Positions 7,124-16,748 of a stretch of DNA of 64,000 nt are shown in pieces. The notes under the pieces are model-generated. The model was not told the DNA's origin. It did no database searches and worked only from the letters and a program-made list of their open reading frames with translations. The DNA is from Enterococcus_E cecorum_C. Its GTDB lineage: Bacteria > Bacillota > Bacilli > Lactobacillales > Enterococcaceae. The stretch covers positions 15,249 to 79,248 of the forward strand of contig NZ_JBQKFH010000006.1 in assembly GCF_052119425.1 (NCBI RefSeq), written 5' to 3'. The translations under genes and the position numbers were made by a program. Position 1 is the stretch's first letter. Each line of letters opens with the position of its first letter.

Positions 7124-7914
7124 TAGTAAATCACCGTCCCAGCTTGAAAAATTGGTCCCTCATCACAAACTTTTACACTTGCTTGTTTGGTTGGATCATC
7201 TTTTTTATGACAGACACAGGCATAACATGCACCCATTCCGCAAGCCATTCTTGATTCCAAAGAGAGTTGAACATCGGCTACTTTTTGATAAAATAAGCTT
7301 TCTACTTTTTTTAACATCCCATTATTGCCACAAGTGAAAACCGCTTTTGGCATTTCTGGATTTTTTGATAAATAATCATCCAAAAGCTGGCCAACATTTC
7401 CCTTAAAGCCAATCGAACCATCATCTGTAGCAATCAAGGTGCGACCAAGTGCTTGAAATTCATCAATATAATAGCTCACTTCACTATTGGCATAACCTAA
7501 GAAATGCACAGGTTGTACGCCTTTTTCAATTAATCGTTTGGATAGTTCATACAATGGTGGTATGCCAATCCCACCACCAATAATATAGACCTTATCGCCT
7601 ACATGAACGCCATCAAGACTAAATCCATTTCCTAAAGGCCCCATACAATCTAATTGATCGCCTGCTTGTAATTGAGAGAAAACTTGTGTCCCTTGTCCTT
7701 GCACACGATAGATTAAAGTCACTGTTTGTTTTTCTTGATTGATTTGATTAATACTAATTGGTCGACGTAATAACAAATCTGCTTGTGGGACACGTAAATG
7801 TAAAAATTGTCCTGGATGATGCATTTCTTTGACCAATTGTCCCGTTAAGACCAATTCAAAAATTCTAGGTGCAAGTTGAATATTTGAGACCACTGTCATT
7901 AATTCTTGTTTCAT
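7123..7914 (-). CDS. pyrK: Dihydroorotate dehydrogenase electron-transfer subunit
   Basis: FAD and [2Fe-2S] subunit that links PyrD to NAD+. The 263-residue protein has the FAD-binding stretch LRRPISINQ, the NAD-site glycine-rich YIIGGGIGIPPLYELS, and the C-terminal iron-sulfur cysteines in CGMGACYACVCHKK followed by VCDEG. Its presence marks the class 1B, NAD-linked enzyme rather than the fumarate-linked class 1A. A 68-bp gap containing a strong hairpin separates it from carB, the largest gap inside the operon. Confidence 0.96.
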   Translation of the reverse strand: MKQELMTVVSNIQLAPRIFELVLTGQLVKEMHHPGQFLHLRVPQADLLLRRPISINQINQEKQTVTLIYRVQGQGTQVFSQLQAGDQLDCMGPLGNGFSLDGVHVGDKVYIIGGGIGIPPLYELSKRLIEKGVQPVHFLGYANSEVSYYIDEFQALGRTLIATDDGSIGFKGNVGQLLDDYLSKNPEMPKAVFTCGNNGMLKKVESLFYQKVADVQLSLESRMACGMGACYACVCHKKDDPTKQASVKVCDEGPIFQAGTVIY

Positions 7915-7946
7915 GCCACTACCTTTCCTTTCCTGCCATCATTTTA

Positions 7947-7978
7947 AAAGATAAGCAAGAATGATCTTGCCTATCTTT
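7947..7978 (-). other. Intra-operon hairpin between carB and pyrK
   Basis: A 14-bp stem (7947-7960 with 7965-7978, one G-U pair) with a 4-nt loop lies between carB and pyrK. On the minus strand it is followed by only a short T run (TTTT then AAAA), so it may be a weak terminator, an RNase processing site or an mRNA stabiliser that separates expression of carAB from pyrKDFE. Confidence 0.55.
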
Positions 7979-7982
7979 CACG

Positions 7983-10900
7983 TTAAATTGCTTGAGTTGT
8001 AAATTCTTGAGATTCCATTACTTTTAAGATTGCATCGGCTGTATCTAATGAAGTGAAAAGCGGCACACCATGTTCAACAGATTCACGGCGGATATGGAAG
8101 CCATCTTCAGCATTATTTTGACGATTTTTATCCATCGTGTTAATCACCATTTGTAAGCTACCATCACGAATATAATCAATTACATGTTTTTCAGAGGCTT
8201 GATGAATCTTAGCCACTGTCTTACATTTGATGCCATTTTGTTCAAAGTATTTCGCTGTTCCTGCAGTAGCTAAAATACTAAAGCCAATCTCGACAAAACG
8301 TTTGGCTAAGGAAAGTGCTTCTTCTTTGCTATCATCAGCAATCGTGAATAAAACTGTACCAAAACTTGGAATATGCAAACCACTTGCCTCAAAAGCTTTA
8401 TACAATGCTTTTTCCAGATTTTTATCTGAACCCATAACTTCACCTGTTGACTTCATTTCAGGTCCTAAATACGTATCTACTTTTAACAATTTAGTAAATG
8501 AGAAGACCGGTGCTTTAATATGAACGTTTTCACTAGTTGGATATAACCCATTTGGATATCCCATTTCTGCCAAATCTTCCCCTAGAATCGCTCTAGTTGC
8601 TACTTGCGCCATCGGAATACCAGTTACTTTACTTAAGAATGGTACTGTACGACTTGCTCGCGGATTGACTTCAATGACATAAACTTGATCATCATGAATA
8701 ACAAACTGGATATTCATCATGCCCACACAATTTAAACCAATGGCTAGTCGCTTAGTATAGTCTTCAATCGTTTGAATTTGTTCTGGTGATAAAGTTTGTG
8801 GTGGATAAACAGCCATTGAATCTCCTGAGTGGACACCGGCACGTTCAATGTGTTCCATGATTCCAGGGATTAAGACATTTTTTCCATCACTGATTGCATC
8901 AACTTCGCATTCTTTACCAACTAAATATCGGTCCACTAAAACTGGATGTTCTGGAGAAGCTTTGACTGCATTTTCCATATAGTCTTCTAAGTCCGCTTGA
9001 TTTTGGACAATTTCCATCGCACGACCTCCCAAGACATAACTTGGACGGACTAGTACCGGATATCCAATACGTTTAGCAATTTCTACGGCTTCAGCTTTAT
9101 TCGTTGCGGTATCACCAGGTGGCTGTGGAATATTTAAATCTTTTAAGGCTTGTTCAAATAAATCACGATTTTCTGCACGATCAAGGTCTTCAATTTGCGT
9201 ACCTAAAATATTAACGCCATTTTTTACTAATTGTTCGGCTAAATTAATCGCAGTTTGACCACCAAATTGTACAATCACGCCAATTGGTTGCTCTAATTCA
9301 ATCACATTTAAAACATCTTCAATTGTCAATGGTTCAAAATATAGTTTGTCAGAAATTGAAAAGTCTGTAGAAACCGTTTCAGGATTACTATTCATAATAA
9401 CTGCTTCATAACCAGCTTTTTGAATGGCCTTAACCGAATGAACGGTCGCATAGTCAAACTCTACCCCTTGACCGATACGGATAGGACCTGAGCCTAACAC
9501 TAATACTGAGTCTTTAGGCGAGCGAATCGATTCATTTTCAAATTCATAAGTACTATAGAAGTATGGCGTACTTGATTCAAATTCTGCCGCACAAGTATCA
9601 ACCATTTTATAAACAGGTTTGATTTGATTGGCTAATCTAAATTGGCGAACCTCTTCAATTGTCATTTGCCATAGCTCAGCAATCTTTTTATCCGCAAAAC
9701 CATTTTGTTTGGCTAAACGTAACGTATCTACATCTTGAACTGCTTCTTTTAACTGTTGTTCAATTTCGATAATATGCAATAATTTGTCAAGGAAGAATAA
9801 GTCAATCTTTGTCATTTGATGTAATTCTTCAATTGAAAATCCGCGACGTAAAGCCTCTGCTAAGTAAAATAGACGATCATCCTGGGCCTTAACAATACGA
9901 TTCATTAAATGTGCGTCATCGACTTGACCCAATTCAGGAATTTCAACATGGATACAACCAATTTCTAATGAACGCACAGCTTTTAACAGTGATTCTTCAA
10001 TATTACGGCCAATTGCCATGACTTCACCAGTTGCTTTCATTTGCGTACCAAGCAGACGTTCACCAGTTTCAAATTTATCAAATGGCCAACGTGGAATTTT
10101 GGCAACTACGTAGTCTAAAGCTGGTTCAAATTCAGCATAAGTGGTTCCAGTAACAGGATTTTTCATTTCATCTAAGGTCAAACCAACTGCAATTTTTGCT
10201 GCTAATTTGGCGATTGGATACCCCGTCGCTTTACTTGCTAAGGCAGAAGAACGAGAAACCCGAGGATTTACCTCAATCACATAATAATTAAAGCTATTTG
10301 GATCTAAGGCTAATTGAACGTTACAGCCTCCTTCAATTTTCAAGGCACGAATGATGGATAGAGAAGCATCCCGTAACATTTGATATTCAATATCAGATAA
10401 AGTTTGGCTTGGTGCAAAAACAATCGAATCACCGGTATGAATACCAACTGGGTCAAAGTTTTCCATATTGCAAACCACAATGGCATTATCTGCACTATCA
10501 CGCATCACTTCATATTCAATCTCTTTAAAACCAGCAATACTACGTTCAATTAAACATTGTGTAACCGGAGAAAGCGTTAGGCCATTTTCGGCAATTTGAC
10601 GGAGTTCTTCTTCATTATTACACATTCCGCCACCAGTTCCACCTAAAGTAAATGCTGGTCTAACAATGATTGGATAGCCGATTTCATTGGCAAAATCAAC
10701 TGCAGCATCCACGGTATTGATGATAGTCGATTCAGGAATAGGTTGGTTTAAATCTTCCATTAATTGTTTGAATAAATCACGGTCTTCTGCTTGGTCAATG
10801 GCTGAAAGCTTAGTCCCTAATAATTCGATTCCTAATTCTTCCAAAATTCCTGATTTAGATAATTCCATCGCCATGTTTAAGCCAGTTTGTCCACCTAATG

Positions 10901-11165
10901 TTGGTAAAATGGCATCTGGTTGTTCTTTACGTAATATTCGCGCTAAAAACTCATAAGTAATCGGCTCAATGTACACTTTATCCGCAATTTCGCGGTCGGT
11001 CATAATGGTTGCTGGATTAGAGTTTACCAATACAACTTCATAGCCTTCTTCTCTCAAAGCTAAACAAGCTTGGGTTCCGGCATAGTCAAACTCAGCGGCT
11101 TGTCCAATAATGATTGGCCCTGAACCAATGACTAAAATTTTTGAAATATCTGTACGTTTAGGCAT
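7983..11165 (-). CDS. carB: Carbamoyl-phosphate synthase, large subunit
   Basis: Makes carbamoyl phosphate from bicarbonate, ammonia and two ATP. The 1060-residue protein has the usual order: first ATP-grasp half (about 1-400), oligomerisation domain (about 400-550), second ATP-grasp half (about 550-930) and C-terminal MGS-like allosteric domain (about 930-1060). Repeated signatures VLVIGSGPIIIGQAAEFDYAG-like and VLGSGPIRIGQGVEFDYA mark the two halves, and VIEVNPRVSRSSALASK and VIEVNPRASRTVPFLSK repeat in each. The start overlaps the end of carA by 8 bp. No separate arginine-specific copy is visible in this window, so this enzyme may serve both pathways. Confidence 0.98.
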   Translation of the reverse strand: MPKRTDISKILVIGSGPIIIGQAAEFDYAGTQACLALREEGYEVVLVNSNPATIMTDREIADKVYIEPITYEFLARILRKEQPDAILPTLGGQTGLNMAMELSKSGILEELGIELLGTKLSAIDQAEDRDLFKQLMEDLNQPIPESTIINTVDAAVDFANEIGYPIIVRPAFTLGGTGGGMCNNEEELRQIAENGLTLSPVTQCLIERSIAGFKEIEYEVMRDSADNAIVVCNMENFDPVGIHTGDSIVFAPSQTLSDIEYQMLRDASLSIIRALKIEGGCNVQLALDPNSFNYYVIEVNPRVSRSSALASKATGYPIAKLAAKIAVGLTLDEMKNPVTGTTYAEFEPALDYVVAKIPRWPFDKFETGERLLGTQMKATGEVMAIGRNIEESLLKAVRSLEIGCIHVEIPELGQVDDAHLMNRIVKAQDDRLFYLAEALRRGFSIEELHQMTKIDLFFLDKLLHIIEIEQQLKEAVQDVDTLRLAKQNGFADKKIAELWQMTIEEVRQFRLANQIKPVYKMVDTCAAEFESSTPYFYSTYEFENESIRSPKDSVLVLGSGPIRIGQGVEFDYATVHSVKAIQKAGYEAVIMNSNPETVSTDFSISDKLYFEPLTIEDVLNVIELEQPIGVIVQFGGQTAINLAEQLVKNGVNILGTQIEDLDRAENRDLFEQALKDLNIPQPPGDTATNKAEAVEIAKRIGYPVLVRPSYVLGGRAMEIVQNQADLEDYMENAVKASPEHPVLVDRYLVGKECEVDAISDGKNVLIPGIMEHIERAGVHSGDSMAVYPPQTLSPEQIQTIEDYTKRLAIGLNCVGMMNIQFVIHDDQVYVIEVNPRASRTVPFLSKVTGIPMAQVATRAILGEDLAEMGYPNGLYPTSENVHIKAPVFSFTKLLKVDTYLGPEMKSTGEVMGSDKNLEKALYKAFEASGLHIPSFGTVLFTIADDSKEEALSLAKRFVEIGFSILATAGTAKYFEQNGIKCKTVAKIHQASEKHVIDYIRDGSLQMVINTMDKNRQNNAEDGFHIRRESVEHGVPLFTSLDTADAILKVMESQEFTTQAI

Positions 11166-12246
11166 TTTTCTGTTTCTCCTTCCATGCTTCCATCATTTCG
11201 ATAAATTCATCAAATAAATATAAGGCATCATGCGGACCAGGTGCAGCATCTGGGTGGAATTGCACACTAAAAGCTGGATAGTGGCGATGACGAACCCCTT
11301 CAATCGTGCCATCATTAATTTCCACGTGCGTTACAATTAATTTTTCAGGATCAATTGTATTGGCATCTACTGCATAGCCATGATTTTGTGAGGTAAAGTC
11401 GACACGGCCAGTTGCGATTTCTCTTACCGGATGATTTAAACCGCGGTGACCAAATTTCATTTTAAATGTATCCGCACCATTTGCTAATGAAAACAGTTGA
11501 TGACCTAAACAAATACCAAAAATCGGCACTTTTCCTTGTATTCCTTGAATCATCTCAATGGCTTCCGGCACACTCTTAGGATCGCCTGGGCCATTTGTTA
11601 GCATGACACCATCTGGAGACAATTCTAGAATTTCTTGGGCAGTCGTATTATAAGGTAAAACCGTTAAATTACATTGACGTTTCGAAAACTCGCGCATGAT
11701 ACTGTGTTTCAAGCCAAAATCAATCACTACTACATTCAATCCAGTACCAGGACTTGGATAAGGCTTAGCAGTAGATACTTGGGCGACTTGATTCGTTGGA
11801 AGCACGGCTGCTTTTAATTGGTCATAAGCATGATTGAAATCATCGGCTGCATCAACAATACTTGCCTTCATCGTTCCATGTTGGCGAATTTTACGCGTCA
11901 ATGCACGGGTATCAATCCCTGAAATACCTGGAATCCCTTTACGCTTTAAGAATTCATCTAAAGTCATTTGATTACGCCAATTGCTTCCACGTCTAGCATG
12001 CTCTTTTACTACGACACCTTTACATGTAGGTGCAATCGATTCATAGTCATCACGATTAACCCCATAATTTCCCACCATTGGATAGGTGAAAGTAATAATT
12101 TGACCATTAAAACTTTGATCAGTGATGGTTTCTTGATAACCGGTCATACTTGTAGTAAAAACCAACTCACCAACCACACTATTTGTCGCGCCAAAGCCTT
12201 CACCAACAAAATGCGTCCCATCTTCTAAAATTAACCAACGTTTCAT
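11158..12246 (-). CDS. carA: Carbamoyl-phosphate synthase, small (glutaminase) subunit
   Basis: Class I glutamine amidotransferase subunit that hydrolyses glutamine and channels ammonia to CarB. The 362-residue protein has the CPSase_sm N-terminal domain (GEGFGATNSVVGELVFTTSM and the GVNRDD region) and the C-terminal GATase with nucleophile Cys in FGICLGHQLFSLA and the His/Glu pair near PAFSVQFHPDAAPGPHD. It starts at 12246, sharing a base with the pyrC stop, and its end overlaps carB. Confidence 0.97.
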   Translation of the reverse strand: MKRWLILEDGTHFVGEGFGATNSVVGELVFTTSMTGYQETITDQSFNGQIITFTYPMVGNYGVNRDDYESIAPTCKGVVVKEHARRGSNWRNQMTLDEFLKRKGIPGISGIDTRALTRKIRQHGTMKASIVDAADDFNHAYDQLKAAVLPTNQVAQVSTAKPYPSPGTGLNVVVIDFGLKHSIMREFSKRQCNLTVLPYNTTAQEILELSPDGVMLTNGPGDPKSVPEAIEMIQGIQGKVPIFGICLGHQLFSLANGADTFKMKFGHRGLNHPVREIATGRVDFTSQNHGYAVDANTIDPEKLIVTHVEINDGTIEGVRHRHYPAFSVQFHPDAAPGPHDALYLFDEFIEMMEAWKEKQKNA

Positions 12247-13532
12247 TAGTTATTTGCCTCCTTTTGATAGACAATTTGACCATCCACCATTGTTAGATAG
12301 GTATCACCAAATAATTGCCAACCTGTAAACGGCGTATTATCCGCTTTTGATTTAAAATTAGCGGCATCAACTACATATTCATGATCAATATCAAACACTG
12401 CAATGTCCGCTTGACTACCAACAGCTAATTGACCTGCTTGTAAATCAAATATTTCCGCCGGCTTAATCGCCATCCAATTCATGACTTGTTCTAAAGTGAA
12501 AATACCCGTCTTAACAAATTTTGTATAGATTAACTGGAAGGCATATTCCGAACCAACAATGCCAAATGGTGCTTTTAGGAAAGATTGACATTTTTCATCA
12601 TGACCATGTGGCGCGTGGTCGGTTGAAATACAATCAATCGTGCCATCTAAAAGACCTTCAATGAGTGCTTGCTGATCTTCACTCGCTCTTAATGGCGGAT
12701 TCATCTTCCAAAAACCATGATCTTCAGGAATATCCATATCGTTTAACAGTAGATGGTGCGGACAAACTTCACAAGTCACATGAACCCCTGATTTTTTAGC
12801 CTCACGAATAATACGCACACTTTCTTTCGTTGAGACGTGACAGACATGATAGTGCACACCCGTTTCTTCTGCTAAAATTAAATCACGAGCTATTTGAGAA
12901 CTTTCTGTCGCACTTAAAATTCCTGGTAAACCTAATTCTTCTGCACGTTTACCAGCATGCATCACGCCACCAAATAAAAGTGATTCGTCTTCTGTATGAG
13001 CCACGATGGCCATATTATTTTTAGCAGCTTCTTTCATTGCCAAATACATGGTTCCAGCGGTTTGAACACCAACACCATCATTCGTAAAAGCAAAGGCACC
13101 CGCAGCTTTAAGTCCCACTTGATCCGTTAACACTTCGCTTCTTAATTTTTCAGTTATGGAGGCATATTGATACACTTTCACACAAGCATCACGATCAATT
13201 ATTTCCTGAACTTTTTGAAAATTCTCTACATTATCTGGAACGGGATCAAGATTTGGCATCGCACAGACACTGGTAAAACCACCTCTTGCCGCTGCTTGAC
13301 TTCCTGTTAAAATCGTTTCTTTATACGTAAAACCAGGCTCTCTAAAATGAACATGTACATCAACCAATCCTGGCATGACGAATTTTCCTTTTAAATCAAT
13401 CACCTGATCAAAGTCTTTTTCTGCAAAATCTAATCCGATAGCGAAAACCTTTTTATCCTCTACCCAAATATCTACTTGATGACAGGTATTTTCTTTTGTA
13501 ACAATTCGTCCATTTTTTAATAAAGTTTTCAT
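12246..13532 (-). CDS. pyrC: Dihydroorotase
   Basis: Cyclises carbamoyl aspartate to dihydroorotate. The 428-residue amidohydrolase has the zinc motif DVHVHFREPGFTYKE, further metal ligands in VAHTEDE and YHVCHVSTKES, and the catalytic Asp in CISTDHAPH. Length and motifs match class I Gram-positive PyrC. It is 11 bp downstream of pyrB. Confidence 0.97.
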   Translation of the reverse strand: MKTLLKNGRIVTKENTCHQVDIWVEDKKVFAIGLDFAEKDFDQVIDLKGKFVMPGLVDVHVHFREPGFTYKETILTGSQAAARGGFTSVCAMPNLDPVPDNVENFQKVQEIIDRDACVKVYQYASITEKLRSEVLTDQVGLKAAGAFAFTNDGVGVQTAGTMYLAMKEAAKNNMAIVAHTEDESLLFGGVMHAGKRAEELGLPGILSATESSQIARDLILAEETGVHYHVCHVSTKESVRIIREAKKSGVHVTCEVCPHHLLLNDMDIPEDHGFWKMNPPLRASEDQQALIEGLLDGTIDCISTDHAPHGHDEKCQSFLKAPFGIVGSEYAFQLIYTKFVKTGIFTLEQVMNWMAIKPAEIFDLQAGQLAVGSQADIAVFDIDHEYVVDAANFKSKADNTPFTGWQLFGDTYLTMVDGQIVYQKEANN

Positions 13533-13543
13533 ATACTTACTCC

Positions 13544-14470
13544 TTACGCCTTTCCATTTAATATTGCTTCTAAAACCGCCATGCGAATATACACGCCATT
13601 AGTCATCTGTTGCACAATTCTTGATTGTAACCCTTCCACCAAGCTATCTGCCAGTTCTACATCACGATTCACCGGTGCAGGATGCATGATAATCGCATGA
13701 GGTAACATTCTCTTCGCACGTTCAAGGGTCAATCCATAAGTTTTGTGATATTGCTCTTTAGAAAATTGCTGATTTCCCACGTGACGCTCATGTTGTACCC
13801 GCAGCATCATCATCACATCCACTTTATCGACTAACTCATCAATTGCAAGATACTTTCCATATACTTCAAAGGATTCATCATACCATTCAAGCGGACCAGA
13901 GAAGTAAACTTGTGCCCCTAATCGTTTCAGCATTTGCATATTTGATTTTGCAACACGTGAATGGGTTAAATCCCCAACTATTGCTACTTTCAAACCTTCG
14001 AAATAGCCAAATTCTTGATAAATCGTCATTAAATCTAATAGACATTGCGTAGGATGTTGGCCACTACCATCCCCACCATTAATCACACTACATTGGATTG
14101 TCTTACTTTCTACTAATTCATTATAATAATGTTCCGCACTATGACGAATGACCACAGCATCCACACCAATCGCCGACATTGTCAAGACGGTATCATATAA
14201 CGTTTCACCTTTTTGTACTGATGAAGTAGAAGCATCAAATTCAATCACTTCTAAGCCTAATTTTTTCTCGGCCACTTCAAAACTTTTATGCGTTCGCGTG
14301 CTGTTTTCAAAAAATAGGTTGGCCACAAAATATTTTTCTTTAGGTAATACACACTTGGCACCCGCTTTAAATTCACTCGCACGTTTAATTAATCCTAAAA
14401 CTTCTGCTTCACTTAAACTTTCAACTGTTAATAAGTGCTTTAAACTGATTGCCTGTGATTGAATGATCAT
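13544..14470 (-). CDS. pyrB: Aspartate carbamoyltransferase, catalytic chain
   Basis: Condenses carbamoyl phosphate with aspartate. The 308-residue protein shows the carbamoyl-phosphate loop LFFENSTRTHKSFEVAEKK, the HPTQCLLDLMTIY motif and the C-terminal MHPAPVNRDVE. No regulatory PyrI chain is present, as expected in Firmicutes. It follows pyrR by 19 bp with no uracil permease gene between them; the permease lies far away at 57.3 kb. Confidence 0.97.
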   Translation of the reverse strand: MIIQSQAISLKHLLTVESLSEAEVLGLIKRASEFKAGAKCVLPKEKYFVANLFFENSTRTHKSFEVAEKKLGLEVIEFDASTSSVQKGETLYDTVLTMSAIGVDAVVIRHSAEHYYNELVESKTIQCSVINGGDGSGQHPTQCLLDLMTIYQEFGYFEGLKVAIVGDLTHSRVAKSNMQMLKRLGAQVYFSGPLEWYDESFEVYGKYLAIDELVDKVDVMMMLRVQHERHVGNQQFSKEQYHKTYGLTLERAKRMLPHAIIMHPAPVNRDVELADSLVEGLQSRIVQQMTNGVYIRMAVLEAILNGKA

Positions 14471-14489
14471 TTGCCTACTCCTTCATCAT

Positions 14490-15014
14490 TTATTTATTGA
14501 TTAAGATTCTATCTTGCTTGTCAATTTCTTCCATTTCAACAATAATTTCTTCGTCTGATGAAGTTGGAATGTTTTTTCCGACATAATCTGCACGAATCGG
14601 CAATTCTCGATGTCCTCTGTCTACCAATACAGCTAAACCAATGCGATTTGGTCGACCATAATCCATCACTGCATCCAAGGCAGCGCGAATGGTACGTCCA
14701 GTATATAAAACATCATCTACTAAAATGACTTCTTTACCTTCAAGTGATACCGGCATTACGGATTCTTGCTTTTCAGATGAATGCTTTTTTTGATCATCGC
14801 GATAGGAAGTGATATCTAATTCCCCAACCGGCACTTCGATTTCTTCAATCTGTTTTAAACGTTGGGCGATGCGTTGGGCGATATAGATACCTCTTGTTTT
14901 AATTCCAACTAATACCAAATCTTCCAATCCTCGGTTACGTTCAATCATCTCATAGGTCATTCGTGTAATTGCTCGTTTCATTGTAACTGAATCAATGACT
15001 TCTTTTGCTGACAT
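14490..15014 (-). CDS. pyrR: PyrR bifunctional attenuation regulator / uracil phosphoribosyltransferase
   Basis: RNA-binding regulator that senses UMP/UTP against PRPP and promotes termination in pyr leaders; it also has uracil PRTase activity. The chosen start, ATG 15014 (MSAKEVIDSVTMKRA), follows the SD GGAGGG; the longer open frame to 15038 lacks an SD. The protein is then 174 residues, with the PRPP loop KEVILVDDVLYTGRTIRAA and the region GRPNRIGLAVLVDRGHRELP. It is the first gene of the operon, directly downstream of a leader with a PyrR recognition sequence, so it is autoregulated. Confidence 0.97.
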   Translation of the reverse strand: MSAKEVIDSVTMKRAITRMTYEMIERNRGLEDLVLVGIKTRGIYIAQRIAQRLKQIEEIEVPVGELDITSYRDDQKKHSSEKQESVMPVSLEGKEVILVDDVLYTGRTIRAALDAVMDYGRPNRIGLAVLVDRGHRELPIRADYVGKNIPTSSDEEIIVEMEEIDKQDRILINK

Positions 15015-15065
15015 AAATATCCCTCCAAAATGTCTCATCCTTTATTTTTGCCTTCCGTTAACAAC

Positions 15066-15096
15066 AAAAAAACTCCCACCTGCGCGAGGTCGGAGT
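15066..15096 (-). terminator. Attenuator terminator of the pyr operon
   Basis: ACTCC-g-ACCT (15096-15087) pairs with AGGT-g-GGAGT (15081-15072) around a 5-nt loop, then seven T. It is the terminator of the PyrR-controlled leader, 50 nt before the pyrR start codon. Confidence 0.88.
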
Positions 15097-15177
15097 GAAG
15101 CTCACAAAATTATCTACAACAAAGGCGCCAATATTCAAAAATGGATAGAATATTAGCTAGATATTTATTTTGATTGC

Positions 15178-15211
15178 TTCCTTCTTAGCCTCACGGGACT
15201 AAACTTAAAGG
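15178..15211 (-). promoter_or_regulatory. PyrR-binding anti-antiterminator hairpin
   Basis: On the minus strand the segment contains TTTAGTCCCGTGAGGCTAAG, matching the conserved PyrR recognition loop (AGUCC...GAGGCU) flanked by complementary TTAG/CTAA and CCTT/AAGG arms. UMP-bound PyrR should stabilise this hairpin and allow the downstream terminator to form. Confidence 0.88.
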
Positions 15212-15233
15212 ACTAATATTTCTTATTACAATC

Positions 15234-15262
15234 AATATACGCGCAATTACGATTAAAAGCAA
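15234..15262 (-). promoter_or_regulatory. Promoter of the pyr operon
   Basis: TTGCTT (15262-15257) and TATATT (15239-15234) are 17 bp apart on the minus strand, just upstream of the PyrR-binding hairpin. No CDS occupies 15015-15375; the stretch holds this promoter, the leader and the terminator of the next operon. Confidence 0.65.
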
Positions 15263-15340
15263 TCTATTTTCGTGAAAATTTACATATATTTTCAAGTAAA
15301 ACAGTTTATCTTAAAAATATATTTCAAAACTACTAATAAA

Positions 15341-15372
15341 ATAAAAAAGCACCCATATATTGAGTGCTCTTT
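15341..15372 (-). terminator. Terminator after the rluD-like gene
   Basis: On the minus strand AGAGCACTC pairs with GGGTGCTTT around AATATAT, followed by TTTTTT. It ends the CBS protein-lspA-rluD operon just before the pyr promoter. Confidence 0.75.
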
Positions 15373-15375
15373 GAT

Positions 15376-16293
15376 TTATACATCTTCTTTTCGCAGTTTT
15401 TCTAAAGTAGTTGAAAAAACTTCTGGAAGCGGACAAGAAAATGCTAGCCACTCTCCTGTCGTTGGATGTTCAAAACCTAAATCACGTGCATGTAAAAATT
15501 GGCCGTAACCTTTTAGTGTTTTTTTCGGACCATAAACCGGATCGCCTGCTAATGGATAGCCAATATATTGCATATGGACTCTGATTTGATGGGTTCTCCC
15601 TGTTTCTAATTTACATTCAATTAAAGTAAACTGATTAAAGCGTTCCAAAACAGTAAAATGCGTCACTGCATCCTTACCATCTTCCACCACTGCTTGTTTT
15701 TTGCGGTCTTGCTTACTTCTCCCAATCGGTGCATTAATCGTTCCCTTCTCATGAGGAATCACGCCATGCACTAGAGCGACATATTTACGTAAAGAAGTTT
15801 TGTCTTTTAATTGTTTGGCTAAACTTTCATGAGCCACATCATTTTTAGCAATCATTAACAATCCCGAGGTGTCTTTATCTATGCGATGAACAATCCCTGG
15901 ACGAATCACACCATTAATAGAAGATAAATCTTTCAAATGATAAAGTAAAGCATTCACCAATGTATGATTAGGATGTCCGGCAGAAGGATGAACCACCATT
16001 CCTTGAGGTTTATTCACAACAGCCACATCTTTATCTTCATAGACAATCTCTAAGGGAATATCTTCAGGTAATATTTCTAATTCTTGCACCTCAGGTATTT
16101 GAATTTCAAAAGTTTCTGTGCCCTTCACTTTATAATTAGCTTTGACAACTTGTTGCGCAGTGATTGAAAAGACTAAGCCATCTTTTAGCCAAGACTGAAT
16201 TTGTGATCTTGAATAATCAGCTAATTGTTCCGTTAATAATTTATCTAAACGTCCTTTTTGATTGTTTATTGTTACAGTTAATTTTTCACTCAT
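15376..16293 (-). CDS. RluA/RluD-family 23S rRNA pseudouridine synthase (YlyB-like)
   Basis: Isomerises uridine to pseudouridine in RNA, probably 23S rRNA. The 305-residue protein has an N-terminal S4 domain (about 12-75, GRLDKLLTEQLADYSRSQIQ) and the catalytic core with the HRIDKDTSGLLMIAKN motif holding the catalytic Asp, followed by ETGRTHQIRVHM. The start overlaps the lspA stop by 4 bp. The lspA-rluD pairing is conserved in Firmicutes. The exact target uridines cannot be assigned from sequence alone. Confidence 0.94.
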   Translation of the reverse strand: MSEKLTVTINNQKGRLDKLLTEQLADYSRSQIQSWLKDGLVFSITAQQVVKANYKVKGTETFEIQIPEVQELEILPEDIPLEIVYEDKDVAVVNKPQGMVVHPSAGHPNHTLVNALLYHLKDLSSINGVIRPGIVHRIDKDTSGLLMIAKNDVAHESLAKQLKDKTSLRKYVALVHGVIPHEKGTINAPIGRSKQDRKKQAVVEDGKDAVTHFTVLERFNQFTLIECKLETGRTHQIRVHMQYIGYPLAGDPVYGPKKTLKGYGQFLHARDLGFEHPTTGEWLAFSCPLPEVFSTTLEKLRKEDV

Positions 16294-16748
16294 TGATGTT
16301 TGAAACGCTCCTCAAAAATAATATAAATAAACATAATCACTACGCCAACAGTTAACTCAATATCCGCTATATTAAATATCGGAAAGTTGATAAAATCAAG
16401 TTTAAACATATCTACAACATAACCTAAGCGCATGCGATCAAAATAATTACCAAATGTACCGCCTAAAATCATACTTAAGCTTAACGAAAACAACCAACCA
16501 TTTGTTTTCCCATATTTAGAAAGTAAGTAACTGACAGCAACAATGGCTAACAATGTGATCACAGTGAAAAACCACATTTGACCTTCTAGCATACTCCATG
16601 CAGCACCTGTATTGCGAATATGAAAGAAAGATAAAATACCAGGAATGACATTCACTTCATCACCCAATGGAATTTGTTTGACCACCGCCAATTTGACTAG
16701 TTGATCCAAGATGGCAAACAAGATCGCCAATAAATAATAAATATACAC
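16290..16748 (-). CDS. lspA: Lipoprotein signal peptidase II
   Basis: Membrane aspartyl protease that removes signal peptides from diacylglyceryl-modified prolipoproteins. The 152-residue protein has four hydrophobic segments, HIRNTGAAWSMLEG, GGTFGNYFDRMRLGYVVDMF with the first catalytic Asp, and FNIADIELTVGV with the second. It would process lipoproteins such as the one encoded at 40.0-40.5 kb. It overlaps its upstream neighbour by a single base and rluD by four, so the three genes form one operon. Confidence 0.96.
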   Translation of the reverse strand: MYIYYLLAILFAILDQLVKLAVVKQIPLGDEVNVIPGILSFFHIRNTGAAWSMLEGQMWFFTVITLLAIVAVSYLLSKYGKTNGWLFSLSLSMILGGTFGNYFDRMRLGYVVDMFKLDFINFPIFNIADIELTVGVVIMFIYIIFEERFKHQ

